This document shows positions 31,038 to 43,539 of a DNA stretch of 64,000 nucleotides, one piece after another. The stretch comes from Helicostylum pulchrum (lineage: Eukaryota; Mucoromycota; Mucoromycetes; Mucorales; Mucoraceae), in assembly GCA_025677825.1 (NCBI GenBank), contig JAIXMO010000030.1, positions 124,001-188,000 on the forward strand, given 5' to 3'. The notes under the pieces are model-generated. The model was not told the origin of the DNA. It searched no databases and saw only the letters and a list, made by a program, of their open reading frames with translations. A program made the translations under genes and the position numbers. How positions within the stretch are numbered: the first letter of the stretch is position 1; each line of letters starts with the position of its first letter.

Positions 31038-32895
31038 ATGCCACAGAGATTCACTTCATCTGCTACATCTCATAGACCTAAGTTTGAGTCCACCTCTAGA
31101 GCTCAAACAGATACTGAGCTTGAGAACTTTAAATCTTCAACGTAATAAAAACAAAAACTGATATTTATATAAAAGGGAGCCTTTTTTTGTATTCAAAATT
31201 TTATTTAATTTTAGTGAATCCTTTCAAAGACCCGAATCACCCACGCTTCCACCAGAATTAAGTACTGGTAGTCAAAAAGTAATTGATGTTACATCATCGG
31301 AAATCGCTCGTGAAAGCAGTATATCCAATACACCTAAATCACTTTATAATGGTAGTATGAGATCGACCGATATGGGACCTGTGTCTCCAACATCAAGTAA
31401 GAGTTTTTTTTTTTCTTTTTCTTTTTTAATTTGTTAATCTATAAATGTAGCTATAGATACATATCATCAAGAAGAACATATTCATAGAGTTCAACATAGA
31501 CAATCCAGATCAAAACTCAAGCAGCCAAGACCCGCTGCATCATTTTCATCATCTAAATCACATCATCATAAATCGCATCACCACCACCATAAGGCATCCA
31601 ATAAGACACCAGACCATTTAGCAGCTGCTATTGAATTAAGCACAACCAACGCAGTAGCAGCTCCTGCTCCTGCTGCAGGTATGTATTGGTCTCGTACATT
31701 AACTTATGGTCGAGGTCCCTCCAGACCACTTCGTGCTCATACCGCTAACTTGATCGGTGAAAAGCTGTATGTATTTGGTGGATGTGATACCTCTTCATGT
31801 TTCAATACACTTTATATTCTTGATATGGGCAGGTATTCACCCTACAAACGGGCAAAAAAAAAAACTATTTATATATGCGTATGCCGTTAAATCTAACTTG
31901 ATTCAAATTCTTTTAGATACCATGACTTGGTCAAAACCTCGTACTGCTGGTCAAAATGGACCGCCACCCTGCAGAGCACACTCCTGCACGGTTGTTGAGC
32001 GTGACTTGGGCTCAGGTAAACGATCACATCAATTGTATATATTTGGTGGAGGTAATGGACCGGATTATTTCCAAGACGTATATGTGCTGGATGTAGAAAC
32101 TTTGGTTTGGACAAAGCCCGAGATTGAGAGTAGTTCAAGACCTTCGAAGAGAAGAGCACATACTACTTGTTTATGGGAAGATAAAATTATCGTCATTGGT
32201 GGGGGTGATGGTGCTCGTGCTTTAGATGACGTTCATATGCTGGACGTATCAAATGCTAATAATAATCAACTGTTACAATGGGAAAAGCTTCAAACGTCAG
32301 GTATTCCTCCACCTGCTCGAGGGTATCATACCAGTAATTTGGTTAAGGATAAGCTAGTCGTATTTGGTGGAAGTGATGGTCATGATTGCTTTGAAGATGT
32401 TCACGTTTTAGATTTAAGTAAAGTTTTTGAAGGATTTTTTAACAGTACAAAAGAAGTACGTACTAATATTATAATAATAATTAGAGAAAGGAAGGTGGAG
32501 TCAAATTGAACTTGACCGAAAGATTCCTCGATTAGCTCATACGTCTACTCAGGTAGGATCGTATGTATTTGTGATTGGCGGACATGATGGACGACGTTAC
32601 TCTCAAGACGTACTATTATTTAATCTCGGTAAGAAAAAAAAGTAACACGCCTAAATTTAGCATAGCTGCAAATCTAAACATATACTTTTTTTTAGTGACA
32701 ATGGGATGGGAAGTACGTAAAGTATATGGCTCCGCGCCTAACCCTAGAGGATATCATACGACTGTCCTTTATGATTCTAGATTATACGTTCTTGGCGGGT
32801 ATGACGGAAAGAACGTATTTGATGACGTTCATATGTTGGAGCTGAGTGCCTGCGCTTATCTTCCTCAAATTACAAACTTTGAAATAGACGTTTAA
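31038..32895 (+). CDS. kelch-repeat protein, six exons
   Basis: Beta-propeller scaffold protein. Exons: 31038-31141, 31215-31396, 31451-31828, 31917-32417, 32485-32628, 32696-32895; 502 residues. The N-terminal approximately 200 residues are Ser/Pro-rich and unstructured, with a histidine/lysine patch (KSHHHKSHHHHHK). Kelch units follow, each with a G-G pair and a late W or aromatic: KLYVFGGCDT, YIFGGGNG, IIVIGGGDG, LVVFGGSDG, VFVIGGHDG, YVLGGYDG. The join at 31828/31917 restores the canonical LDMDTMTW strand only if a GC donor is used. The 32417/32485 join has a TACTAAT branch site. Related fungal propellers (Tea1/Kel1 types) act in cell polarity, but the short C-terminus lacks the Tea1 coiled coil, so the role is open. 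Confidence 0.9.
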
Positions 32896-33640
32896 AAAAA
32901 AATCTCACCACCACAAATACTACTTTTATTACTTAATATACACGCAACAACAACAACAAAAAATATAATAAAAAAAAAAGGTTAAAACTCTTGACTCTTT
33001 AATTTTGACGTTATTACACAGATGAATAAATCTGGTTTTTTATTGATCGATTTACTATAATTATACATGGTACTACTCATTTAAAAAAAAAACCGCTGTT
33101 ACTTTTTTTTAAAACTCGAATTTATTTCCATGATGCTGCTATATTCTAGTCCTATTACCTTAAAAAAAGCTTCTCGTCACGATTTGGTCATATACGAAGC
33201 TATTTAAGAAAGTTTTGCTTTTACCTCAAAACCGAGTTATAAAGGTCGAAGTGTGGGAGACATAAGTTTTTTCAGCCAAAAATGTGTCTATGTCTCTTTC
33301 CCGTGATAATTTACTCTCCTCGGCTCATCGGTTATAAATATCAAGGGGTGTAACAAAAAATATCTCTAGTATTTTTACACGTATATTACTGTTGTGTTCA
33401 ATAACACCATCCTAATATTCTAGTATCATGAGACCGCCGAAAAAAAATAAACTTTTTTTTTTAAATTGCAGTGCGGCTGGTAAATTTTGGTGGTTTCGGC
33501 CGTGTAACATGGCTGGGGGTAGCGCAAAAAAAAGTAGAAAACACGAAGTGTGCCCATAGGGCGCACTTAACTGAATACAATGCATCACATTATAAGTAAA
33601 GAAAAATTGTAGTTTGTGATATCATGAAATGAGAAAAGTT
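32896..33640. other. intergenic region with a short palindrome
   Basis: About 750 AT-rich bases. One near-perfect hairpin lies at 33546-33568 (AAGTGTGCCC, loop ATA, GGGCGCACTT). No gene or known family recognised. Confidence 0.55.
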
Positions 33641-33649
33641 CAAAGTCTC

Positions 33650-34494
33650 GAGAAATTATTTATTAAATACTTATCGAACAGGTTTTGCTATACAATGTAA
33701 ACTTACTTATAGCATTTTGATCTACAAGTAAAGTTTCTTGTTCGAGGACCTCCATTTTAGCTTTGATAGTAAATCTATTGACTATAATCTTTTCAATGAT
33801 TCCATAGTTTCTAAAATATATATATTTTCGGGTAGTTAGCACGTATGTTATTAAGTACTTATTTACTGTTTACCTCGAGAATTTCTTTGTATCCTCAACA
33901 TTTATAGAGAAACCAGAGAAATCCAAAGTAACTGGACCAAAAAATCCAGGAAATATAAAAATTATAGGATATCATATTAGCATAGATTCATCTTTATCAT
34001 GTATTGGATACTATTTTGTACAGTACTTATTGGTTATAAATGAAATATCAATAAAGATAGGATGCTAGAACAAGGTACTTTAATTTTGGAGAAATTCTTG
34101 ATCCACGGTCGATTAAAAGAATATCTCGCATTATATTTTATTTACTGTGGTTGTTCTAGCTCTAAGATGTACACATATTACGTAAGAACCTCATTGTTGT
34201 ATACGTTTTTATTGATAAATAAGTACTTATTGTACTTATTTAATTCATGCGGCAATCCTTTTTATTAATAAGTGGAATAGAATATCGTACCTTTTTTTTT
34301 GGATCAACAATGTAGATTGACTTTGTATTAAGAAGCTCGCTTAATTTTTGCCTCTGCGTCTTTCTTTTAATATATAAAGACCGTGACATATACCTAATTT
34401 TTTGACTCTTTTTACCAAGGATCCATTTGACAAAAATGTTGAAATCAGTAATCATTTGCCAGTTAGCGTCATTTATTTTTAGGTAACCACCCAT
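33650..34494 (-). CDS. uncertain small multi-exon gene or remnant
   Basis: Not recognised. A candidate first exon (ATG at 34494, to about 34293) reads MGGYLKINDANWQMITDFNI, then VKWILGKKSQKIRYMSRSLY, and ends at a possible GTACGA donor. Further down the minus strand two coding-like pieces lie on either side of a good intron (GTAAAC...TTTTAG, about 33871-33809): FPGFFGPVTLDFSGFSINVE and NYGIIEKIIVNRFTIKAKME, continuing with LEQETLLVDQ. The part between about 34290 and 33990 could not be bridged confidently. It may be a live gene with poorly visible exons or a decaying one. Confidence 0.35.
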
Positions 34495-36449
34495 TTATTT
34501 TAGTTAAATCACTAGAATACGCAGAAATAAAACTATAATTATTATTATTTTAAATAGCTCGATAAAGAAGAATGATAGATACATATAAGGATACGTGCGC
34601 GTGTGCCAAAAATTACATTGTACACGCCTATTCAATACTGGTTTTTAATTGCGGAAAAGCTATAAAAAAAAAAAGAGAAGGCTGATCCTCACTGCATGAA
34701 ATATATCTTCACTTTCTCCGACCCTTAGTGTGAGTGTGTGTGTATGTTCAACACTGACAAAGTCATGTAATCGGAACTATGACGAAATTGGGAGAAAGAT
34801 CCAAGGGATAAAAAAAACAGAAAGTGTCATGGGTGCTTTTTTTCGATATGAAATCTCATGGCGTTCGAATAAAGGTTCCGTTCTATAATGAGATATTCAC
34901 GTTATATAATATGAAGTTACATGTGAAGTATTGTAAAGCCTCTACTCCCCCACAATTTTATTTTATGCAATTTACCAAAGTGAGGTCTTTTTTTTTCAGG
35001 CTGCATTAAAACTAAAACAAAAGAAAGGGCGGTGTGGTTATATTGTACTATCACATTGGTGGTACCTGTGTTTAACAAAAAAGAAGACCTACATATTTTT
35101 TTGTGAGAGAATAAATTTAGCTTACACCATACTTTATATAGATTAAATGTCTTTGTGTTTGCGCTTTTGTTGATTGTACTTGATTCAATCCAGCAAATGA
35201 CATTGTGTTATGAGTGTTACACGTCTTTTATAATGTCATCATCTACTTTTTATTTGGGCCCCTTGAAAATATAAGGGACATTTTGTTATGATAGTTTTTT
35301 TTTATGGTTTGTGAAGACTCCTCCCCCCTATTGCTACTCCAAACTCGTTTCCCTTATAATCTCACCAATATCTTTCCTTATTTGGAATACATAAATTATG
35401 TTTATATTTTCTAAATAATTATTCTTCACAGATAATTCACACAGTATATTTATGATGATAAAAATGTTTTGAATTATATCCTAATTCTTGTTGTACAAAT
35501 AGTTTTTTTTTTAAAACAATCTTTTTTTTATATAAATGTACCTGGAAAAGGTGAGCTTACTATATCTTTTCTTTAAATAATAAAATCACCTATTTTTTTT
35601 TTTAGAAATTCTGGGTTTTATCACGAATTCTGGACCCTTTTTTGTTTTTTTACAGTATACCAGCTTATATAAATATAACATAAAATAGTTAAATGTTCAC
35701 ATGCGACTTTTTGGGCAGAATAAAATACTATTGGCTGGCAGTATAATATGGATGTTTTGTGCTATCGCTAATCAGGAAGTTTGTGTATAGCACACTCACA
35801 CATACTTCTTCATGTACCCCCCAAAAAAAAACAAAAAAAAAACCTTCTATTACTATATACAAACCCCACATTTTTATATACACCAAACGTCTTTTTGCAA
35901 TGACGATTTTGCTTGATATAGTAAATGATTTCGCTAGTCCAATTTTGTATAGATGTGGGTCCCCTTATCAAATCGTTATCTCTTTTGATCAGACATAAAA
36001 ATAAAAAAAGATGATTCAATTTATACATTTTATGCACTCGTTATAAAGAAGCGAAAAACATTTATCAGTATTTAAATAAACTGTTTATGTTATTGCTGGT
36101 TCTAGTTAGTTTATCAAAATAAAAAGTAGATCAATTAAGTTTATAAGAAAGTTTTACATGTATCAAAAATAGGTGTGAGATACAATATACCACAGAGCCT
36201 TTAACCAAAAACGGAACATATTTAAGATAATTGTAGTGCACAGGGCTTTTTTTTTGTTTTTAGCTGACAAAAAAAAAACTTACTATACGCAAACTCCGCC
36301 TCTTGACCTCTTTTTTGGGAAATTCAAAAAAGGGGACGCATATATAAACAAGCAAATAAATTGTTGTTTCTCTTTCTTTTCTATTATTATTCGTTTTCTA
36401 ACATCAATTCAAACAAATTACCAAAACTTAATAAAAATTAAAAAATACA
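34495..36449. other. long intergenic region
   Basis: About 1.95 kb of AT-rich DNA with scattered A/T runs and a short TG run near 34732-34743. A 32-codon ATG frame at 35900-35998 is too short to support. Several small frames begin at non-ATG codons. No RNA gene or repeat family recognised. The last 100 bases are the promoter and leader of PRO1. Confidence 0.6.
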
Positions 36450-37800
36450 ATGGTTGTCTATCGTAATATCCAAAATACTCACCGTCCTACTACAACATCT
36501 TTGACACTTGTTATCAAGGTAGGTACTTCATCTATCTGTGATGAAGTTACACATTACCCTCTTCTTGGCAACCTTTCTCGTATTGTCGAAACAATTATTC
36601 AACTCAAGAAAATGGGCCACAGAGTTGTGCTTGTTACAAGCGCTGCCGTGGGTACTGGCTTGAGAAGACTGAACATGTCAGAAAAACCCAAGAAGCTTGC
36701 CTCCATTCAGGTAAAGCATGTGAGCATCAGTCCTACAATGATATCATATTTTTTTATTTTCTTGTATACTGACTTTTTTTTTTCTAGGCTATTGCTGCTG
36801 TTGGTCAAGGTCGCTTAATGAGTATGTATGATGATCTCTTTGGTCAATTTAATCAACCTGTTGCTCAAATCTTACTTACTCGTAATGACTTGGCTGATGT
36901 AAGTACTGCTTCATAAAGTTTTAAATCACTCATTTGACTCATTTTATCTTTCTTTATTATTAGCGTGGGCAATACTTGAACGCCGTAAACTGTTTAGAAG
37001 AACTTTTAGATATGGGTGTTGTACCTATTATTAATGAAAATGACTCTATTTCTGTTAAAGAAATCAAGTTTGGTGATAACGATACGCTTTCCGCTATCTC
37101 AGCGGGTATGGTTAAAGCCGATTACCTCTTCTTGATGACTGACGTAGACTGTCTCTATACTGATAATCCTCGCAGTAATCCTGACGCTCGTCCTGTCTTG
37201 GTCTGTGACGATATTGAAGAACTTAGAAAGAAAATCACAGTCAGTGCTCCTGGTAGTTCTCTTGGTACTGGCGGAATGGTTACTAAATTAGTCGCTGCTG
37301 ACCTCGCCACAGCTGCAGGTGTTACTACTGTGATTGCACGTGGCGCTACACCTGAAAACATCATTCCCATTATCGATTCCTCTTCGACTGACCCAAAAAA
37401 GCTTCCTCTTCACACACGTTTTGTCGCAAAGCCTAAGCCTCTTATGGATCGTAAATGGTGGATTCTTCATGGTTTACATACAGCTGGTACAGTCTACGTC
37501 GAAGGTGAAGATATCAAGAACGCCATTCATGATGGTCAAGTCGATAGCTCGCTCTTTGCTCACTCTATCTGTAAAGTCGAAGGATCATTTGTCGAACATC
37601 AAGCTGTTCGCTTAGTTCTTCAAAACAAGAACGCTCAAGGCATCATTGATAACATTACCGTTGCAAAAGGTATCGTCAATTATTCTTCTCAAGAGATCAT
37701 GCGTATTATGCTTGCTAAAGAAAGTACTATCATTGACTCTCTTGGCTATAAAGATGCTGATTGTATTATCCATCGTGATAATATGGCAATCTCTGTGTAA
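36450..37800 (+). CDS. PRO1: glutamate 5-kinase with C-terminal PUA domain
   Basis: First enzyme of proline biosynthesis: phosphorylates glutamate to gamma-glutamyl phosphate in the cytosol. Exons 36450-36710, 36788-36898 and 36964-37800 encode 402 residues. The amino-acid kinase domain has VIKVGTSSI at the start, [47 protein letters not shown] and the GTGGMVTKL loop. The C-terminal PUA part starts at about residue 290 ([19 protein letters not shown]) and ends [16 protein letters not shown]. Fungal PRO1 has this same two-domain build. No biosynthetic neighbours are linked to it. The antisense frame 37612-37905 is a shadow. Confidence 0.97.
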
Positions 37801-39320
37801 ATAATATCCCCTATACATCTTAACTGCATATACGTTTCTTCCCTCTATTTCTAATTGCATCTCAAAAAAAAAAAAACACAGTTTCTTTATCACTTTGAGA
37901 CGCACTTATATTTTTTTTTTCTTTGACACTTATCCAACATTCTTATTCATTTTTTTTCATATATAATAAAATATTTCTCAAATATTTGGCTGTTTATTGT
38001 TACTAATGATTGATTTTCAGTATTTTAAAAAGTGGCATAGTATCAAGAATTTTTTTTCTTCTATGCACCTTCTATTTGAAGAAATATTATCATCACGATG
38101 AAAACAGGACCAAAGGACATTTCCTTTTTTTACATATCGATCATGCTTTTATTTATTCATAGATACCAAATAAATAAATTGTACCTTAATCCCTTAATAA
38201 GATTGGCTCTATCGACCAGGCAAATCCAACCAACCTTCTTGACCGAGTAATTGGTCTAGGATAAGATCTTCCCATCGCTTTGACAAAAAAAAAGGGCCGA
38301 ATCACCAGGGACATATGAGAGTGGGAAATACTAAGTTTAACCATGGTTACATTCCCGAGTTGTAATGTGTAGACACTGGAGAATTATAGTATATACAAAT
38401 GCTTAAATGACAGCAAAGGGGAATTATTTTTTGCTAATAATGACGGCATTAAGTAAAGAACCAAAGTGATGGGACCAGACACCCTAATGAGAAATGCAAA
38501 AAATTGCATTTGAGACCAGGGAACTTGTTATTTAATCCTATTTTGTAACGAAACTCATGGGCTAAAATTAATACGCTTTTTTTTCGAGTAACAAAGCGCT
38601 TTATTGTTTACAATTGTATGTGATTTGCAAAAATCGACCGGTCCAGACAATAAGAAGCACAAATATAGCTGTCATACATAAGTCGATAGAACTGACTGAC
38701 ACGTACTCTGGTTTTTTAAGAAAAGAGAAACATAAACCGAGAATAAAGAATTTCCTGTATTGGAAGATGCGAGAACAGATAGGCAATATCGATAGGAAAT
38801 AATGATAATATGTAATGTTTATTAAATCCTTTATGAACTGCATACACATGATTGCATGATATTATTACATCGGAAGATGGAAAGAAGGTCAATTGAATGG
38901 ATACCATACCCATGATTTCAGGAACAGACCTTAGGCCATAAAAAACCCGATGACCTGTTCAGTGTAACTAACCATTGTTTTAGACAATAGGCCATTTTTT
39001 ATTTTCAGTGCCCTATTTTTTTTTTCTAAACGAAGAAATTCATTTGTTCATGTTTTTAATATAGCAGGCACTTATGTTAAATTGCAATTGATCTTAGACG
39101 TATGTACCTAATCCTATGTACTTTATATAAGTCATTGGTACGTATACGAGATCTATTTCTGTGATCAATGGTAATATTGTTATCAACTCGTTTGTTTATA
39201 ATAAACTCATCAAAAGACCTTAGTAAGCTTATTTTTTGTGTATGTGTTTTTTTTACCTTTATTAATTATGTGCTTACATTTCTAAAGATCTGGGTCATTT
39301 CTTACAAAGGATTTTTTTTT
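37801..39320. other. gene-poor region
   Basis: About 1.5 kb with no supportable gene. Short frames on both strands (for example 38601-38913) are hydrophobic or low-complexity and lack start, splice or motif support. Confidence 0.55.
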
Positions 39321-39327
39321 TTTACCT

Positions 39328-39486
39328 TGATATGAGTTGTGAGCCGTCAATTTCTTTTTTTAAAACAGAATCACCAATCCGATACGGAATCCCGAAATGC
39401 TTTCCTTCACATAGGTGGTACCACCTTGACCATTTGATGAGTACAAACCAATCTACAGAACCAAATCGGTACATTCCATCCGTACC
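39328..39486 (-). pseudogene. isolated coding-like exon remnant
   Basis: A minus-strand stretch flanked by a possible acceptor (AAATAG at its 5' side) and a possible donor (AAGGTAAAA at its 3' side) reads TDGMYRFGSVDWFVLIKWSR, then WYHLCEGKHFGIPYRIGDSV. Composition is protein-like, but no start or neighbouring exons were found. Confidence 0.3.
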
Positions 39487-40174
39487 TATTTTTTTAAAAA
39501 AAAATATCGTTTATTTCTAGATACTGGCCTTGTGAAGAGTAATGTGATAGCTATATTTAATCAAAATTTGGACCGAATATATCACATCGCACGTTATAAC
39601 CCCGCAGTAAGAGCGATTTTTCCTCTTCCAAAAAAAAAAAAAAAAAAAAACCAACCAGTTCGCTCATGCAGTTATAACTCGAGGTAATTAGACAAAAGAC
39701 TATTATTTAATAACTCTGAATAACATAAGATTATCAAACATACATTGATTATATTTCAAAGTTCAAGAGATTGCCTACAAGCATCAATTTCGTGAATCTT
39801 AGATTAGTAAAAAAAAAAATACACTGGATAGTAAAACTGTTTTTTTATTTAAAGCTTTAAAATATGTTTCACCCTTTGCTTGTTCAGTTGTTTAACTCTA
39901 GGATAAAAAGATCGTCTGCGGAAATAATGCTACCTTCTTCATAGTTAATCGACAATTCAATCAAAAGCCTTTTGGACTTTGAAAGAGGTCGGTTCCTAAG
40001 AGGTTTAATTCACTTAATTTCAATTAATTTCAGAGCAACTTGATTTTTATCAGACCAGCATGTCTATTGATAATTGTACTTTTTTGGGTATTAAGAAATG
40101 GCCGCCTGACGCTCTCTACGCTCACAACGACCATCCCTTCCATTCTGACCAATTTTTTTCAGACCTTCGTTTCG
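39487..40174. other. intergenic, no feature
   Basis: About 690 AT-rich bases with an A run near 39630-39650. Nothing recognised. Confidence 0.55.
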
Positions 40175-40672
40175 CTACGGTAAAAAAAGCTTGGTTCCCA
40201 GAACGATGATCCCTAAAAAAAGTGAGACTTTCATTCCGCGGATTTCATAGGTTGTAAAATGTAACAGTTTAGAACAAATCGATATGTACCCTTGAGATTC
40301 AGTTTGAAATGAATACAAACGCAACGGTGTACCGAAATACATATTGTTAAACAAGGAAGACTTGATGTACCATGGCTTTAAGCTTGCATCCTTTCGATAT
40401 TTTCTAAGCATTCTAGAATGTGATACTGTTTCCGCAGGCCTGACTGTTGAGAAATACATAAAATTAGTGATAAGGCCTAACATAGAGAGAACAGCGACAC
40501 CAAAAAAGGCATCCAATCGATCAATCTCGTTAGTTTTATTACTAATAACACTGGCAGATATTATTTCAAACTTTTGAAATGCAAACCGTAATTCATACCA
40601 TGATCCTCGTCCCTCTGGGAACTTTTTCATGGTTATTTTAAAACCTTCGGGATATTCATTGAGTTTGAAATT
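40175..40672 (-). pseudogene. unidentified coding remnant with hydrophobic segments
   Basis: Open minus-strand frame. The ATG at 40630 gives 151 residues, but the frame is open upstream to about 40672 with protein-like NEYPEGFKIT, so the true start may be elsewhere. A neighbouring frame before it reads NYYFDYLSNATNVFYLQLHA, which suggests a frameshift. Content: KKFPEGRGSWYELRFAFQKF, a hydrophobic stretch (FGVAVLSMLGLITNFMYF), a basic middle, and a second hydrophobic end (VSLFLGIIVLGTKLFL). Family unknown. Confidence 0.4.
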
Positions 40673-40904
40673 GTAGCATGTAATTGAAGATAAAAAACAT
40701 TAGTTGCATTAGACAAATAGTCAAAATAATAATTGATTTCATTTTTAAATGAAGCTGTATTGTTTGAGTACTTTCGATAACTTAACTAAATAGGTACAGC
40801 AGAGAATAATAAATGCTGCATTATTTATTAGAAAAAAAAATGTTTAAAGATATATGCATATAACTATGTTTTTGTTTTTTGTTGTTAATTTTATATTTTT
40901 TTGT

Positions 40905-41470
40905 GTTATGGATTGTAGCAACTCGTTTATTCCTCAGAATCTTCATACAAAACGCGAAGGTTTTTATATGAGTAATCAAGGCTGTACTTGTAATCTTGTC
41001 TACGTCGCTCGGCTTTATGTAATGCAGTTTCGTCGGGAACGGATTTTTGACTAGCGTAGGCCTTGACTTTTTTTGATGATTCTATTGCGTCTATCATAGT
41101 ACGGTTTCCAATCTTTTTTTGTACCGGTCTGGTTCCAATCGTGTCATTTCTACGATCAAATAATTACCCCCTAAGCCGGTAAACCGTTCGCACCAAAGAA
41201 TTGACCATGTCAACGCTTTAGCAAATGCCAAAAAGGGAAAATATATCTTGTCAGCTGTCAGAAGAGCGGTTGTGAGCTCGCTACAAGAAGGTGACACAGT
41301 TAAAAGAAAATTAAAGGTAGTAAGGTATAACAGTCAGGTGAAGCTCATTCGAGTATTTTTGACAACAAGCTAAAAATAATAATAATCAATGTAAGCTCCC
41401 TTGAAAGATGCGCATATAAAAAAATACTTACAGGTTTGCACAGTAAAAAAAAAAAGTGAAAAGAAGAAAA
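40905..41470 (-). repeat. dispersed repeat family A, copy 2 (inverted relative to copy 1), with 3' coding part
   Basis: The 41190-41470 part is a near-exact reverse complement of 25470-25740 (for example ATGTAAGCTCCCTTGAAAGA at about 41390-41409 against its complement at 25551-25570). It carries the same fossil intron. Past the shared part, the minus strand encodes SELTTALLTADKIYFPFLAF, LIVEMTRLEPDRYKKRLE and, after a stop and frame change at about 41100, MIDAIESSKKVKAYASQKSV and a tyrosine-rich end (YKYSLDYSYKNLRVLYEDSEE is read over 40986-40924). This copy retains a 3' end missing from copy 1. Inactive by inspection. Confidence 0.65.
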
Positions 41471-41884
41471 AAGTTGATAAAATGGGCGGTATTTTTATTT
41501 TGTGATAAAATAGGGGGGTTTATTTGCTCACGCGAACTATTCAATCATTTTTACAAGCTACAACTTGTTACGAGTTGTTTTTACCAAACAAGCGAAACAA
41601 TGAGAACATGATGATTTCAATTCCGCTTATTTTGTTTCTTAAGCTCTGTATGTAAATTAAAGTATGGTTTATTTACGAGTATTGTAATAAAGAAGAAAAA
41701 AAAACCACTTCTGGCACAGGCGCCCACTTCAAACGCATAAATCAGTCACCTTTTTTTTTTGTGTCGTCTCTGCAGCATCATCATCATCATCATCATAAAC
41801 CAAGTGATACACATATTTCTTTTTTTAGCCTCTTTTTCTATTTATTTATTTTTACAAAAGAAAAAGAAAAATCATCTTTATATA
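41471..41884. other. intergenic spacer before the MEAK7 homologue
   Basis: About 410 bases. Includes a CAT trinucleotide run (41774-41795) and a T-rich leader before the ATG. Confidence 0.6.
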
Positions 41885-43385
41885 ATGGGTAATCAACAAA
41901 GTCATTCCAAAGACAAAACATCACAGCTCTGGTCTGCATGGACACCAACAGAAAGAGCCGAGTTACAAGCTCGCTTTGATAGTTTAAGCCAACCACCTTC
42001 TTTACCATCTTATTTTTCCACCGACTTGCACGAGTGCATGCTTCCTAATCTAAAAGATATTTCACAATATCTCGGGTTTACGAAACAAATACTAAAATCA
42101 AAAGATACCCATACTATTTATACCGTATTTCAATATGCCGTAGAAAAAAAACAGGCGAGTTTAGAGACCTTTGTTTCTTGGGTTGTAAAAACCGCTATTC
42201 CTATTTGGTTTGAAAACGGTAGTGGGTATAGCTGGTTCGATTCAGATACACATAGCTACACGCTATTACAAGAATATATAGTCAATTATGCTCGCGAGCA
42301 AAATAAGCAAAAGAAGGATGATATGGCTTGGTTATACGAAGACGATAAGTCGAAAAATGATAGTAATAAAAACACAGTACAAGACGATTGGAAGGAAAAA
42401 GTATCACAATCACCATCTAAAATTACAGAGACAGAATTTATCGATTGGATCAAGAATACGCCTGCATTTATCGGACTGTTTCAAGTAGTAACACAGTTTA
42501 TGGTGATGGGAAAACCTGAAGACCTTCACAAATCTCGACTGGATCATACCAGTTCGCCTCCGTTACAAAAACACAATAAAGAAACCAAACGATTATTCGC
42601 CAAAAAGTTTTCCAGTTTGATCAACCCGTTTGATTACTACATGCTAACACTTTATTTACCTCTCAACGCACTCTCTTGGACAGACTTCGAAAAAACCCAA
42701 CGAGGTGCTGCAGACAAGGACCTTCAACACGATTTACTTTTTTCTTCTCGAAGAGACGGTATGAGCTGGCAAAATTTTGTTAACCGTATGGTAGGACAAG
42801 GCGCCACACTGACACTAATTAAAACCAAAGATGGGTCTTTATTTGGTGCGTATGCGGATGAAGCTTGGGAGTACGCCAAGACGGACTGGTACGGTAACTC
42901 GAGCAATTTCCTGTTTCGCATCAAGGATAAGTACGGTGCCTGGGTAGCCACAAACGCAAATAATCATTATCAGTACTTGTGTTGGGGTAAAAAGAGTCTG
43001 CCAAACGGGTTTGCAATGGGTGGTCAGTTTGAGTATGCGGGGTTGTGGATCGATTCGGATTTCATTCATGGACATTCAAGAGCTGGTCCACTTTGTACTA
43101 CTTATTCCAGTCCTCAATTATCCAAGAAAGATACATTTGTCATTGACGAAGTAGAAGGTAAAAAAAAAAAACTAAAAAATCCATCTTTTCATTACTAATA
43201 CCAATATATATATAGTTTGGTTAGTAAGACCTTTACAAAAAGACCCAGATGCTGATGAGAGTGGAGGAAAAGGAGTGTTGAGCCACGCCGAAGATATGGA
43301 GTTTATGGAAATGGCGGGAAAAAAAATGTATTCAAAAGATTTGGGTCCTGAACCCACTAATGAAAACACGGATGATGAAGAATAA
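41885..43385 (+). CDS. MEAK7-like TLDc-domain protein
   Basis: Homologue of MEAK7/TLDC1, a lysosome-associated TLDc protein linked to mTOR signalling in animals. Exons 41885-43157 and 43216-43385 encode 480 residues. The N-terminus MGNQQS fits N-myristoylation, as in the animal protein. The N-terminal half is EF-hand-like and helical (TPTERAELQARFDSL). The TLDc domain starts near residue 235 (FSSLINPFDYYMLTLYL) and shows LLFSSRRDGMSWQNFVNRM, NFLFRIKDKYGAWVATN, NHYQYLCWG, LPNGFAMGGQFEYAGLWIDS, FIHGHSRAGPLCTTYSSPQL and then VWLVRP. The last exon adds an acidic tail. The order matches animal MEAK7 closely. An alternative is the RTC5 subgroup, which has the same domain. Confidence 0.9.
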
Positions 43386-43539
43386 GAGGGCTGAAAATAA
43401 AGTTTCTATTTTTACATAAAGTGTGGACTGATTTTAATATTTTTTTTTTTATTCTGCCAATAAAAAAACCCTTTTTTTTTTCTATTTAATTTTTTCTTTC
43501 TTTCCTTTCTTTCCCTTTAAATTGATAATTTATTTTACC

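Noticed and set aside
32456..32486. 31-base intron in the kelch gene
   Set aside because: Too short. A 67-base alternative (32418-32484) with a TACTAAT branch site is in phase and gives a better kelch strand.
31757..32509. 250-codon open frame across the kelch intron as a full gene start
   Set aside because: It reads through an intron by chance; the first 50 codons are not kelch sequence, while the spliced model restores the propeller strand.
35759..36037. Overlapping frames of 75-79 codons on both strands
   Set aside because: Low-complexity with A/T-run ends, no ATG context or splice support; a 32-codon inner frame is too short to judge.
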